Shown here in pieces: positions 45,672 to 53,638 of a stretch of 64,000 nt of DNA. Where the stretch lies: the NCBI GenBank assembly GCA_025998955.1, contig AP024676.1, positions 2,542,001-2,606,000 on the forward strand, in the 5' to 3' direction. Each line of letters starts with the position of its first letter. The stretch's first letter is position 1. The position numbers were made by a program, and so were the translations under genes. The DNA is from Candidatus Roseilinea sp. GTDB taxonomy: Bacteria; Chloroflexota; Anaerolineae; J036; Brachytrichaceae. Under the pieces are notes generated by a model that made no database searches, was not told the DNA's origin, and was given only the letters and a program-made list of their open reading frames with translations.

Positions 45672-46973
45672 TCAGTTCAGAAAGACATAGTAGAGGGTAT
45701 GTGCTGGATCTAAGGGTGCCTCGCTACCGTCTGTTGGAGCTGCACTGAGGGATACTCCATCTGCTTGCTTGACACTTTTGGCCTTATTGCCAATTGTCAG
45801 AATCTGAGTAGACCCATACAAGCGAATGTTGCCGGAGATGGCATCTGCCTCAATGCCATAATGCTGCCCAGCAGAAAGAGAATCCGTCGTCACAGCCTCC
45901 GTGGTCACTTGTGACCAGGAAGTAGTATCGTACTGCCAGATCTGTTTAATTCGATCAGCATGCACGCTATCGGTGGTAGCGATATACAGCCTCCCCGAGT
46001 GAGCATCGGCTGCAATTGGCTTCACGGTAGCAAAACGCCAACCCTCGGGAAGGGCTACGACTCGACTGACAGTAAGTCCCTTCTCTTCAAGATTCACTTG
46101 AAGGATTTCTTGAGTGGATGTAGCTAGCCACAACCTGCTTCCGTCGGCCGAGATGAGACCAGCCATGACGTACGGAGACCATGGTAGGTCCGATGGAATC
46201 CTGACAATACTGTCAGCCGAAAACAGTTCAGAGGCAGCGCTTGCAACGCCGGTTTCGAGATCTACGGTGAATATCTTGTCGCGTGATGCAACAATCAGCG
46301 CCTCGGATTGGGGCATCTTCCAAATGGCAGGGAACGCGTTATCCATTGTGGGTGGATAGGGGAGCGGGATTTCAAAGTCCCGGATTAACCGATGCGTCAC
46401 GATGTCTACTACGAAGATATGTGGATTTGTGCCGTCACGACTTCCTTGCAAATAGAGCAATTCGCCATTGACGGATGTCCACATGCCGCTGTTGACCGGC
46501 CCAAATGGGATTCCTGGAATTGCGACATCCCATACACGCTTGCCATCTTTGACGTCAATGGCATAGAGTCCACCTGTCCATGCCATTAACTGCGGCGGAT
46601 CTTGATCAAAGATGTAGGCTGTTTGCCTGTCTGAGCTCATTCGCGCAATAGCGTTACAGCCCAGGTCAGCAACCTTGCGCAGGGCTTTTGTGCCATGGTC
46701 CAATGCCAAAAGTCTGCCTGACATGTCTGCGTCTATAGCGATGAGGAAGCTTTCATCTGCAATTTGTAGCGCACTGACGCCTTCAACTTGCTGGCTATGG
46801 ATTGCCGCGATACTCGAAGGCGAATTGATTTCGCTTGGAATTGTGGTTACCGCGTATCCCCTCACGAACGTAGCTACTCCCAAGCCTATGACAACCAACG
46901 CAAGCCCAGCGAACAAGGCATAAAAACGTCCCGTTGCTGACTTGCCAGCCTGCATTCGAGTTTTTGTGATCAT
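45672..46973 (-). CDS. mauB: MauB-like beta-propeller (methylamine dehydrogenase heavy-chain type)
   Basis: 433 residues. One N-terminal hydrophobic helix (about 18-40) serves as an anchor or uncleaved signal. A beta-propeller of WD/YVTN-type blades follows (LLALDHGTKALRKVADLG, ELLYLQGSRDGTNPHIFVVD, RLYIATTDSVHADRI). The length and the position beside MauA-, MauE- and MauD-like genes match the amine dehydrogenase heavy chain, which cradles the TTQ light chain. The start at 46973 is chosen because GGGAGG lies six bases before it; the frame extends to 47036. Sequence identity to MauB itself cannot be measured here, so the family call rests largely on context. Confidence 0.72.
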   Translation of the reverse strand: MITKTRMQAGKSATGRFYALFAGLALVVIGLGVATFVRGYAVTTIPSEINSPSSIAAIHSQQVEGVSALQIADESFLIAIDADMSGRLLALDHGTKALRKVADLGCNAIARMSSDRQTAYIFDQDPPQLMAWTGGLYAIDVKDGKRVWDVAIPGIPFGPVNSGMWTSVNGELLYLQGSRDGTNPHIFVVDIVTHRLIRDFEIPLPYPPTMDNAFPAIWKMPQSEALIVASRDKIFTVDLETGVASAASELFSADSIVRIPSDLPWSPYVMAGLISADGSRLWLATSTQEILQVNLEEKGLTVSRVVALPEGWRFATVKPIAADAHSGRLYIATTDSVHADRIKQIWQYDTTSWSQVTTEAVTTDSLSAGQHYGIEADAISGNIRLYGSTQILTIGNKAKSVKQADGVSLSAAPTDGSEAPLDPAHTLYYVFLN

Positions 46974-47036
46974 CTGTACCTCCCTTGTCCTTGTTGTCAG
47001 CCGTTGATTCTCACGAATCAATGAAACTCGCTTCAT

Positions 47037-47660
47037 TCAGTCGTTCGCACGGAGTGCCGAAGTGAGCAGGTGAGTACCCATTGCGACAAGGATGAAGCCG
47101 TTGAACAGCACAACTAACGGTTTGGTCAAGTCCATCAACCTGGTCAGTTCCTCGACTTTCGACACATCATCAACCATTGCGGCAAACGGCCACAGAACCG
47201 CCGATCTGAGCAAACTGTATGCAACGAACGCCGCTACACCGACGCCAAATCCCCCTAGTAGCGGTGTGACAAAGACCAAGAAATACGACGTGGATGGAAT
47301 GAAAGTTGTGAATCCAGCACCTAACAAAGCTCCGAACAGGAATGCGGTGGCGTAAGGATGAAGTGAATATCGCCACCAAGCAGGCACCTGCTGCTTCCAT
47401 TCTGGCTTCGGTAATTTGGCAATTTGCAATTCATGCAAGCCGTACGCAATGGCGACAAGTCCAAGAAGGATGAATCCCACTTGCTTTCCATTTATCGCTG
47501 TCACGACGCTGCCTAACGCTGCCAGGACAACGGCCGTAACTACTCCCCCTGTCAAGCTTCCCACTGTGTAAACGAAAGCGGCTGCTAACCAACTCAGTGG
47601 CTTAGCACCATCATCAGCTTGGTTTCTCCTATACACGATAGGATTGATCGTGCCGATCAT
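47037..47660 (-). CDS. MauF-like polytopic membrane protein
   Basis: 207 residues with about six helices. The FVYTVGSLTGGVVTAVVLAALG stretch resembles DsbD/LysE-superfamily helices, as in MauF. There are no cysteines, unlike true DsbD/CcdA electron carriers. MauF is required for amine dehydrogenase formation in other bacteria, and its position here, between MauA and MauB, fits. The ATG at 47660 is preferred, with GAGGTG five bases upstream; that site overlaps the stop of the 56-residue gene before it. Confidence 0.65.
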   Translation of the reverse strand: MIGTINPIVYRRNQADDGAKPLSWLAAAFVYTVGSLTGGVVTAVVLAALGSVVTAINGKQVGFILLGLVAIAYGLHELQIAKLPKPEWKQQVPAWWRYSLHPYATAFLFGALLGAGFTTFIPSTSYFLVFVTPLLGGFGVGVAAFVAYSLLRSAVLWPFAAMVDDVSKVEELTRLMDLTKPLVVLFNGFILVAMGTHLLTSALRAND

Positions 47661-47669
47661 TGACACACC

Positions 47670-47840
47670 TCACGGCGACCAATTCGCCGTAATGCCTGCT
47701 ATGACCGAAGTCAACACAATGCTGACCCATGGAGGGGCACCGAGCGTTGTTAATGCGATTCCCAGCAATACAGCAGCGATTAGCCATGCTAGTCGATACC
47801 GCCAACCTCCCAGACGGATTCGAACGTAGACAGCATCCAT
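47670..47840 (-). CDS. Unrecognised 56-residue protein with two membrane helices, in the mau cluster
   Basis: ATG at 47840 and TGA at 47670-47672. The protein starts MDAVYVRIRLGGWRYR, then has helices LAWLIAAVLLGIALTTLG and VSIVLTSVIAGITANW. It lies 24 bp after the MauA stop, and its stop codon overlaps the ribosome site of the MauF-like gene (CCGTGAGGTG), so it looks translationally coupled. The positive residues at the N-terminus suggest that both ends face the cytoplasm. I know no family for it. Its own ribosome site is weak. Confidence 0.6.
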   Translation of the reverse strand: MDAVYVRIRLGGWRYRLAWLIAAVLLGIALTTLGAPPWVSIVLTSVIAGITANWSP

Positions 47841-47864
47841 AGAGCTATATCATCAGGATTCGAA

Positions 47865-48404
47865 TTAGCAAGGCCCCAACGAATAAGCGTAGGTGCAGCA
47901 AAGTTGGTTCGTTGGAGCGCCTCCACACCAGTTGGGCTGGTAGGAGCCTTTGTGACACTCACAGCCGGTAGCATTACAGCATGCCGCACCACCTCCAGAG
48001 GTGTTTCGGCAACAGTCATAATAAGCAATGCGATACCATGACCCGCCAGCGTTGCAGCAAGTCATCCAAGGGTTGTTACCTTGAGTCGTACCAGATGGAC
48101 AACCGAATTGACCACAACCTGCGCAACTGCAAAGTCTTGCCGTATACAGACCGCAATAGCGCCAATTTGAATTACAGTCACCTTGTGCCTCGGCAACTTG
48201 AACCTCTCGGTCAAGAGGTAGTATCGGAACCACGGTTGCCCCAGTGATTGCGAGCGCAAATTTTGCAACACTTGTCCAAAAACGCCGTCTCGACATCGTA
48301 TGTTGCGCAAGGGTTTGGGTTAAGTTGGCAACTGCTGAATCCACTTGTTGCATTCCTGGCTTCGAGGTTGCGTCGGCTTGTGACACACGTTGGAACAAGC
48401 CCAT
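47865..48404 (-). CDS. mauA: Methylamine dehydrogenase light-chain homologue with both TTQ tryptophans
   Basis: 179 residues. A long Tat-type leader (SRRRFW at 38-43, then a hydrophobic segment to about residue 72) is followed by a mature part with 18 cysteines. Against the Paracoccus light chain the framework is collinear: NWRYC, CxC, CPSG, then W113 (NPWMTCC) at the place of Trp57. D130 (AYYDCC) is at the place of Asp76, then CEC, and W159 (QPNWCGG) is at the place of Trp108. So the two residues that form tryptophan tryptophylquinone and a catalytic Asp are kept, with six extra cysteines. Asp32 of Paracoccus is replaced (GLYTAR). The start at 48404 has GGAGGTG seven bases upstream. Promoter and operator candidates lie upstream. 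Confidence 0.88.
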   Translation of the reverse strand: MGLFQRVSQADATSKPGMQQVDSAVANLTQTLAQHTMSRRRFWTSVAKFALAITGATVVPILPLDREVQVAEAQGDCNSNWRYCGLYTARLCSCAGCGQFGCPSGTTQGNNPWMTCCNAGGSWYRIAYYDCCRNTSGGGAACCNATGCECHKGSYQPNWCGGAPTNQLCCTYAYSLGPC

Positions 48405-48445
48405 TTGGTAACACCTCCATTTATACGTGGTACTAGCGTGGTTGA

Positions 48446-48474
48446 ATCGTAGCAAACTGAATTAGCTCTGTCAT
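48446..48474 (-). promoter_or_regulatory. Candidate promoter of the mau cluster
   Basis: On the minus strand there is ATGACA (48474-48469), 17 bases, then TACGAT (48451-48446). This gives five and four matches to the consensus, and a start about 35 bases before the MauA ATG. Confidence 0.45.
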
Positions 48475-48488
48475 GGTGCAAATGTCCC

Positions 48489-48506
48489 GTTCCATTCAAT
48501 TGGAAC
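48489..48506. promoter_or_regulatory. Inverted repeat, possible operator upstream of mauA
   Basis: GTTCCA-6-TGGAAC is a perfect inverted repeat. Its centre lies near -58 from the proposed start, a usual place for a LuxR-type activator. The LuxR helix-turn-helix gene ends 17 bp away. Confidence 0.45.
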
Positions 48507-48522
48507 ATCATGGATTACTCTG

Positions 48523-48753
48523 TCACTGCGATCCGCATGCGTTGACTTTCACCAACCCAAGCTCGATCGCACGCACTACAGCTTGTGTCCGCCGCTCTAC
48601 GTTGAGCTTTTCGTAAACTCGGCTGACCGTGTTGCGGGATGTCTTCTCGCAAATGTTGAGGCGCCTGGCAATCTCGCGGTTGGTCAAGCCTTGCGCGACC
48701 AACACCAGCACTTCTCTTTCTCTATCGGTCAATGGGGCAAATGTCCTCGCCAT
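48523..48753 (-). CDS. Stand-alone LuxR/GerE helix-turn-helix protein
   Basis: 76 residues consisting only of the DNA-binding domain: LTDREREVLVLVAQGLTN, then EIARRLNICEKTSRNTVSRVYEKLNV. No receiver or sensor domain is present. It lies just upstream of mauA on the same strand and divergent from the SARP gene (75 bp between starts). It is thus well placed to regulate the mau cluster, like small GerE-type regulators. Confidence 0.85.
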   Translation of the reverse strand: MARTFAPLTDREREVLVLVAQGLTNREIARRLNICEKTSRNTVSRVYEKLNVERRTQAVVRAIELGLVKVNACGSQ

Positions 48754-48828
48754 GCCGCAACTGTAAAATACGCTTATCTCACTGCTATCTCACGACACAT
48801 TCGGAGACAAATACACGAGGGGATGGCG

Positions 48829-50829
48829 ATGCTGGAGGTATGCTTGCTGGGTCCACCACGAATCGCGTTCGACGGGCGAACTTTGTCTGCCTTATCCTCC
48901 TCACTCACGCTCACGCGCCTGCTCGCCTTCCTCGTCACTCATCGGGATCAACCGCAATCTCGCTCATGCGTGGCCGCTACATTCTGGCCGGAACTGTCTG
49001 AACTGCGAGCACGTCGCGCGATGAACAATGTTTTCTGGAGGCTGCGCTCTGCCTTGAGTGAGTGTGACGCACGTGAGACGTATCTGCTTGCCGATAATGC
49101 GACGATCCAGTTCAACCCTCATGCGCAATTCCGGCTGGATCTGGCCGAGTTCGAAGATCTCACCGATGCACCTGCTGCTACTGGGGATGAATCAATACCT
49201 GATCGAATTAAACGGCTCGAATACGCACTGAAAGTGTATCGCGGTGACTTTCTCGAAGGTATAAGTGACGACTGGTGCCAGTTGCACCGGCAGCGTTTGC
49301 GCGAGCGGCTTTTCGATACACTCGAGGCGTTTGTTGTTGCCTGTAGAGATAATGGGCGAGTGCAGCAAGCAATTGAGTCAGCGCAGCGATTGACGGTTGA
49401 AGATGCGTATCGCGAACGTGGTCACCAATTGTTGATTGAGCTTTACATCGCTTCGAACCGTCTGGCGGATGCGCGCTTACAGTGGGAGCGATATTGCAGG
49501 ATTTGGCGCGACGACTTGAGGGTGCAAATATCGGAACACATGTTCCGACTGCAAGCCGAGCACGGTCTTGGCGCAGTTGAGCACGCATTTGCGCGTCTGA
49601 CCAAAAGTTCGATTGCGACCACACATCCCTCTGAGTCGCTCAATCGAGAATATCTGCGGCGCGAACTCGAAATCTTGCGCAAGCAGGACGAATTGCTCGA
49701 CTTGAAGGCGGATCGGAAGCGCCAGCGCGAGAATCTGATTCTGGCTCAATCTGTGGCCGACCAGCTCAACGATCCAGATGAACGCATCGACATACTAGCG
49801 CGGCGTGTTTGGTTGGGCACGCGACAAGGGGAGTATGTCGAAGCGATTGAACTGGCACAACAAGCGTTGTCGCTCAGTAGTGAGGCATCTGATTTATCGC
49901 AACGCCCCTTGTTACACCGCTTGGTCGGTATTGCTGCTCAAGAGATGGGGGATTTTTATGTAGCACTACACCATTACACCCAAGCGCTCAAGCAGGATGA
50001 AAAAGGGAACATAGTAACCGCATTGCCTGCCGATCTCAATAACGTCGCATCTATTCAAATTGCCCAAGCCGACTATTTGGGTGCAATCGGGTTGCTAGAG
50101 CGCGCTGCGCAACTGCTTGATAAGAAAGACGATCCATCCATCCGATTGAAGGTGGCTGGCAACCTTGGCACGGCCTGGATGAGGCTGGGCGTGTTCAATT
50201 CCGCCCAGCGTTTCCTCGATGAAGCCGTGCACGTGACCCAGATCATCGGAGCGCGTTGCGCTGGCTGGTGGCTCATCGGTCAACAGGCAACGATGCATTA
50301 CTTGTGCGGCAGAACAGATGACGCGTTCAAAATCGCGAGTGCTGCTTATAGCGAAGCCGAGCCGACCGGAGATGCCTGGGTCTTGTCACATCTTGCCGAT
50401 GTGCTTACACGATTGCATCTTCACTCCGATAACGCTCAGCAGGCTATCGCTTGGGCAAACTCTGTCAACGAGCAGGCTGATCGCAAGGCTCACTGGCGTT
50501 ACAAAATGCGCGCCAAGATGCGTTTAGCACAGGCCTATCAACTCGCCGGTCAAAGCACTCGAGCTTATGCGTCTTGCACTGAAGCCATGAGGCTATATGA
50601 AAGCAAAGCGCAAGATTTGGAGGAGTCGCCTGAGCTTTTTGTCACCGTGGCTATGTGTGCTGTAGCCACAAACGATTTGGCAGTCGGGCAACATGCTTGG
50701 CAGCGGGCCGAAATTGAGTTGAACAAACAAATTAGCCGCATTACCGAACCCACCCTACAGGAGTCGTTTACACAACTTCAAACGACGATGCTTCCACAAC
50801 TAAGCAAATTGCGTGAACGATACGATTAG
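48829..50829 (+). CDS. SARP-type regulator: winged helix, BTAD and TPR domains
   Basis: 666 residues. The N-terminal MLEVCLLGPPRIAFDGRTL, then LLAFLVTHRDQPQSRS and FWPELSELRARRAMNNVFWRLRSAL, are the OmpR-like winged helix of SARP regulators. A BTAD region follows (ERLFDTLEAFVVACRDNGRVQQAIE, then AYRERGHQLLIELYIASNRLADARLQWERY). The C-terminal half is TPR-like helical repeat. There is no AAA domain. Of two ATGs, 48829 is preferred since GAGGGG lies six bases before it. It is divergent from the LuxR HTH gene and mau cluster, and inside the same bracketed low-GC island, so it is a candidate regulator of the cluster. Confidence 0.88.
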   Translation: MLEVCLLGPPRIAFDGRTLSALSSSLTLTRLLAFLVTHRDQPQSRSCVAATFWPELSELRARRAMNNVFWRLRSALSECDARETYLLADNATIQFNPHAQFRLDLAEFEDLTDAPAATGDESIPDRIKRLEYALKVYRGDFLEGISDDWCQLHRQRLRERLFDTLEAFVVACRDNGRVQQAIESAQRLTVEDAYRERGHQLLIELYIASNRLADARLQWERYCRIWRDDLRVQISEHMFRLQAEHGLGAVEHAFARLTKSSIATTHPSESLNREYLRRELEILRKQDELLDLKADRKRQRENLILAQSVADQLNDPDERIDILARRVWLGTRQGEYVEAIELAQQALSLSSEASDLSQRPLLHRLVGIAAQEMGDFYVALHHYTQALKQDEKGNIVTALPADLNNVASIQIAQADYLGAIGLLERAAQLLDKKDDPSIRLKVAGNLGTAWMRLGVFNSAQRFLDEAVHVTQIIGARCAGWWLIGQQATMHYLCGRTDDAFKIASAAYSEAEPTGDAWVLSHLADVLTRLHLHSDNAQQAIAWANSVNEQADRKAHWRYKMRAKMRLAQAYQLAGQSTRAYASCTEAMRLYESKAQDLEESPELFVTVAMCAVATNDLAVGQHAWQRAEIELNKQISRITEPTLQESFTQLQTTMLPQLSKLRERYD

Positions 50830-50930
50830 CGCGGCTAAAGCCTGCCATCCGTGGCGCGAGCCTTAAAAACGTAAGGGAATCAGGTCGCACCCTGATCACA
50901 GCCGGATAGCCCACGCAGGGTCGCAGGCAA

Positions 50931-51003
50931 CTGTTGTTTCATGCTTCCCATCGCCATGCCTGCCAAATGGTCAGGGCGTTGAACCCAAGCCCGACGACGA
51001 TCA
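50931..51003. repeat. Right copy of the 73-bp direct repeat bracketing the mau island
   Basis: It is identical to 44251-44323 at 72 of 73 positions and in the same orientation. It covers the last 21 codons of the DUF6326 gene. The two copies are 6680 bp apart. Confidence 0.92.
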
Positions 51004-51334
51004 AGAACTTGTCATACGCAGATGGATACGTAGGCAACGCAACCAGATTGAACAGGAAGAAAAAGGCGGCCACGATGATATTCGCCCACCGATTCACTGG
51101 CTGAGGCAACCACAACGTCAGGACGACCATGAGGATCGGGATGAGCATCAACACGGCGATGCCCAGCCACATGGCCTGCGTGAGTCGCATCCCTTCGATC
51201 TCGCCTGCCTTGAAGTCGCCGCTGAAGATACGCAGGACATCGCCCAGGAGGTAGGTGAGCATGAGGGCCACCCATATCCCTGCGAGTTTTATTTGAACGT
51301 TGGCCATGATGTGATCATTCATGTGCGTGCGCAT
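50939..51334 (-). CDS. DUF6326-like four-helix membrane protein
   Basis: 131 residues with four helices (IKLAGIWVALMLTYLLGDV, then LTQAMWLGIAVLMLIPILMVVL, and two more). The pattern resembles the DUF6326 family of small membrane proteins; function unknown. Three Met codons could start it (51334, 51322, 51307); none has a good ribosome site, and the first, five bases after the upstream stop, is shown. It is co-transcribed with the oxidoreductase and CPBP genes. Confidence 0.7.
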   Translation of the reverse strand: MRTHMNDHIMANVQIKLAGIWVALMLTYLLGDVLRIFSGDFKAGEIEGMRLTQAMWLGIAVLMLIPILMVVLTLWLPQPVNRWANIIVAAFFFLFNLVALPTYPSAYDKFLIVVGLGFNALTIWQAWRWEA

Positions 51335-51339
51335 CGCTG

Positions 51340-52311
51340 CTACTTGCCATTGCTCCCAACCGTCACGACGATCTTCCCCTTGGCGTGGCCGGCTTCAAGA
51401 TAGCGCATGGCTTCAGCGGTCTGTTCGAGCGGATAGCACCGATCCATCACCGGCCGGATGTGGCCCGCCTCGATCAGGTCCTTCACGATCGCCAGATCAT
51501 CGGGGCTGGAGGAGGCCAGAAAGATCTTCATCGTCCTGCCGCCCTTCTTGGTCTTGAGGCCACCGAAGAAAATTGTCTGAAACATCTGCGCGTTCGTGCC
51601 GCCGGCCATGACGAAGTTGCCCGTCGGCGTCAACGCCCGCTCGTAATCGGCCATGGTGCGATTGCCGTTGGCGGCGAAGATCAGGTCGTATTGCTGGCCG
51701 TTCTTCGAGAAGTCCTCGCGCGTGTAGTCAATCACGTGGTCGGCGCCAAGCGCGCGAGCCGTTGCCATCTTCGAGGGGCTGGTGACCGCCGTGACCTGCG
51801 CACCGAAGTGCCTGGCGAGTTGCACGGCGAACGTGCCGACGCCGCCGCTCGCCCCGTGGATCAACACGCGTTGGCCCGCCGCCAGCTTGCCGTGGTCGCG
51901 CAGGCCTTGCAGCGCGGTGAGTGCGGCCATCGGCACGGCGGCGGCTTCCTCGAAGCTCAGGTTGGCCGGCTTCGGTGTGAGCTTGGACTCCGGCGCGCAC
52001 ACATACTCGGCCAGGCCGCGCGTGTAGCAGGCGAACACGGCATCGCCGGGCTGGAAGCGCGTGACGGTGCTGCCCACGGACTCTACGGTGCCAGCGATGT
52101 CGGCGCCGAGGATCGGGTTCTTCGGCTTGAAGAAGCCAGATGCGAAGCGCGCCAGAAACGGGTCGGCCCGCATCAAGTGCCAATCGGCGGCATTCAAGCC
52201 GACGGCGTGAATCTTGACCAGCACTTCATCGGCTTTGGGCGAGGGTTTGGGCAAGTCGGTGAGCCGAAGCACGTCCGGCGAGCCATAGTTTTCGTAAACG
52301 ATCGCTTTCAT
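51340..52311 (-). CDS. NAD(P)-dependent quinone oxidoreductase-like (zinc-free MDR)
   Basis: 323 residues of the medium-chain reductase superfamily. MKAIVYENYGSPDVLRLTDL is the N-terminus and GADIAGTVESVGSTVTRFQPGD follows. The nucleotide-binding motif is LIHGASGGVGTFAVQLARHFGA, and the catalytic zinc Cys is absent. It reduces quinones or enones with NADPH. Its ATG at 52311 overlaps the CPBP stop (ATGA). A deleted second copy lies at 44324-44426. Confidence 0.92.
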   Translation of the reverse strand: MKAIVYENYGSPDVLRLTDLPKPSPKADEVLVKIHAVGLNAADWHLMRADPFLARFASGFFKPKNPILGADIAGTVESVGSTVTRFQPGDAVFACYTRGLAEYVCAPESKLTPKPANLSFEEAAAVPMAALTALQGLRDHGKLAAGQRVLIHGASGGVGTFAVQLARHFGAQVTAVTSPSKMATARALGADHVIDYTREDFSKNGQQYDLIFAANGNRTMADYERALTPTGNFVMAGGTNAQMFQTIFFGGLKTKKGGRTMKIFLASSSPDDLAIVKDLIEAGHIRPVMDRCYPLEQTAEAMRYLEAGHAKGKIVVTVGSNGK

Positions 52312-53246
52312 TGGTTTCCTTCCATTTCGATTGTCAGATTTTGTTGCGTTCCAGGGTTCGGCTTCCACCGCTTCCACCATGGCGCAGTTGCAATGGCGAT
52401 CGCGATCAGCCAGGCGAACCACCCAACGACGGTGAATCCCCAGAAGCCGGCATGGTCGTTCGCGCCAATCGGCGTGCGGAACGCAGTGAAGCCGAACAGG
52501 ATGATGGTGTTGAGCATGGCGTGCGCGAACGCGGCAGGCCACACCGAGCCGCTGCGCGCCCGCAATGCCGAGATCACGAAGCTCACCAAAAACAGGTTGG
52601 CTGAGGTGGCAATCGCATCGTGCCATGGGATGTCGCCCAGATGAACGCTCGTGACGAGTAGCGGCATGTGCCAGGCCACCCACAGCGCCGCTGTAAAGAC
52701 CGCTGTGCGCCAGAATCCGAGCTGCGCCAGTGCAGTATGCAAGAACCCTCGCCAACCCAACTCCTCACCCGTCGTCAGGAGCAAATAGCCGGCGATGAAC
52801 AGCGGAAGCATCGCGAGCGTCCGCATCACCTCGCTTCGCGCTTGTTCGCCCGTCAACGCGGGATCGCCGGCGCGATAACCGCTCCATTCGACGATGTCTA
52901 TTCGCGTGAACCCCAGCGCCTGCGACACGAAGAGGGTAAGCCCGACCAGCGCAACCGCGCCTGCGAGCACGATCACAGCCGCGCCGAGCAAACGGCTGAG
53001 CGGGCGGGGCGGCGTGATGGCCAGATAACGCGCAGTCGAGGGCGGGCGAATCACAGCTTTTACGGCGATCAACGCGGCCAGTGCCGGCAGCCACATGAAG
53101 ATCGGCGTCACGATGTTCAGCAGCGCCGGATCGAGACTCGTCCACCAGAACGGCAGGACGACCAGCATTACCGGGAGCATGACCATAGCTGTGTAAAGAA
53201 TGACGGCGCTGTGGGTCGTGGCATCGAGTTGGGAGCGTGTTTTCAT
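52308..53246 (-). CDS. CPBP intramembrane metalloprotease, second copy
   Basis: 312 residues with about eight helices. TTGEELGWRGFLHTAL, WVAWHMPLLV and FAHAMLNTIILFG are the three CPBP motifs. It starts at 53246 and is first of a three-gene unit (CPBP, oxidoreductase, DUF6326), each overlapping or nearly touching the next. It is only distantly like the protein at 29127-29891. Confidence 0.9.
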   Translation of the reverse strand: MKTRSQLDATTHSAVILYTAMVMLPVMLVVLPFWWTSLDPALLNIVTPIFMWLPALAALIAVKAVIRPPSTARYLAITPPRPLSRLLGAAVIVLAGAVALVGLTLFVSQALGFTRIDIVEWSGYRAGDPALTGEQARSEVMRTLAMLPLFIAGYLLLTTGEELGWRGFLHTALAQLGFWRTAVFTAALWVAWHMPLLVTSVHLGDIPWHDAIATSANLFLVSFVISALRARSGSVWPAAFAHAMLNTIILFGFTAFRTPIGANDHAGFWGFTVVGWFAWLIAIAIATAPWWKRWKPNPGTQQNLTIEMEGNQ

Positions 53247-53282
53247 GGTTGCTTTCGTCGAAGCGATACGAGTTCGTCGCGA

Positions 53283-53573
53283 TCAGGTTTCAACGCGAAC
53301 GACTGAGAGCAATGGCATGCCCAGATCGCGCACCCGTCTCAGCAACCCATGCAGGGCAGCCTGATCGGCCACTGTGCACGTCAAAACCGTATCGCCATTG
53401 TCTTGCAAGGCGATGGTAGCGCTCTCAAACCATTCGGCCCATTGCTCGCCCAGGTGTCCGCGCACTCTGAATTCATAGACCATCGGCTGACCTGGATCGG
53501 CTTTACGAGCGATCTCGTCTGGCGTTGCCCGTGCAAGTACGGGCTGCTCCGGCGATTCTTGTTGCGCATTCAA
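53283..53573 (-). CDS. Small hypothetical protein downstream of the MalT-like regulator
   Basis: 96 residues with no membrane helix. The core (YEFRVRGHLGEQWAEWFESATIAL, then LTCTVADQAALHGLLRRVRDLGMPLLSV) looks like a one-domain alpha/beta fold found beside large regulators. It lies 66 bp after the LuxR-type regulator gene on the same strand. I know no function for it. Confidence 0.65.
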   Translation of the reverse strand: MNAQQESPEQPVLARATPDEIARKADPGQPMVYEFRVRGHLGEQWAEWFESATIALQDNGDTVLTCTVADQAALHGLLRRVRDLGMPLLSVVRVET

Positions 53574-53638
53574 CGTGCGAGGAAGATACCGGCCATCTCC
53601 CTTGCCGGGGAGACACGAAAGTGTTGATGGAGGTGTTG

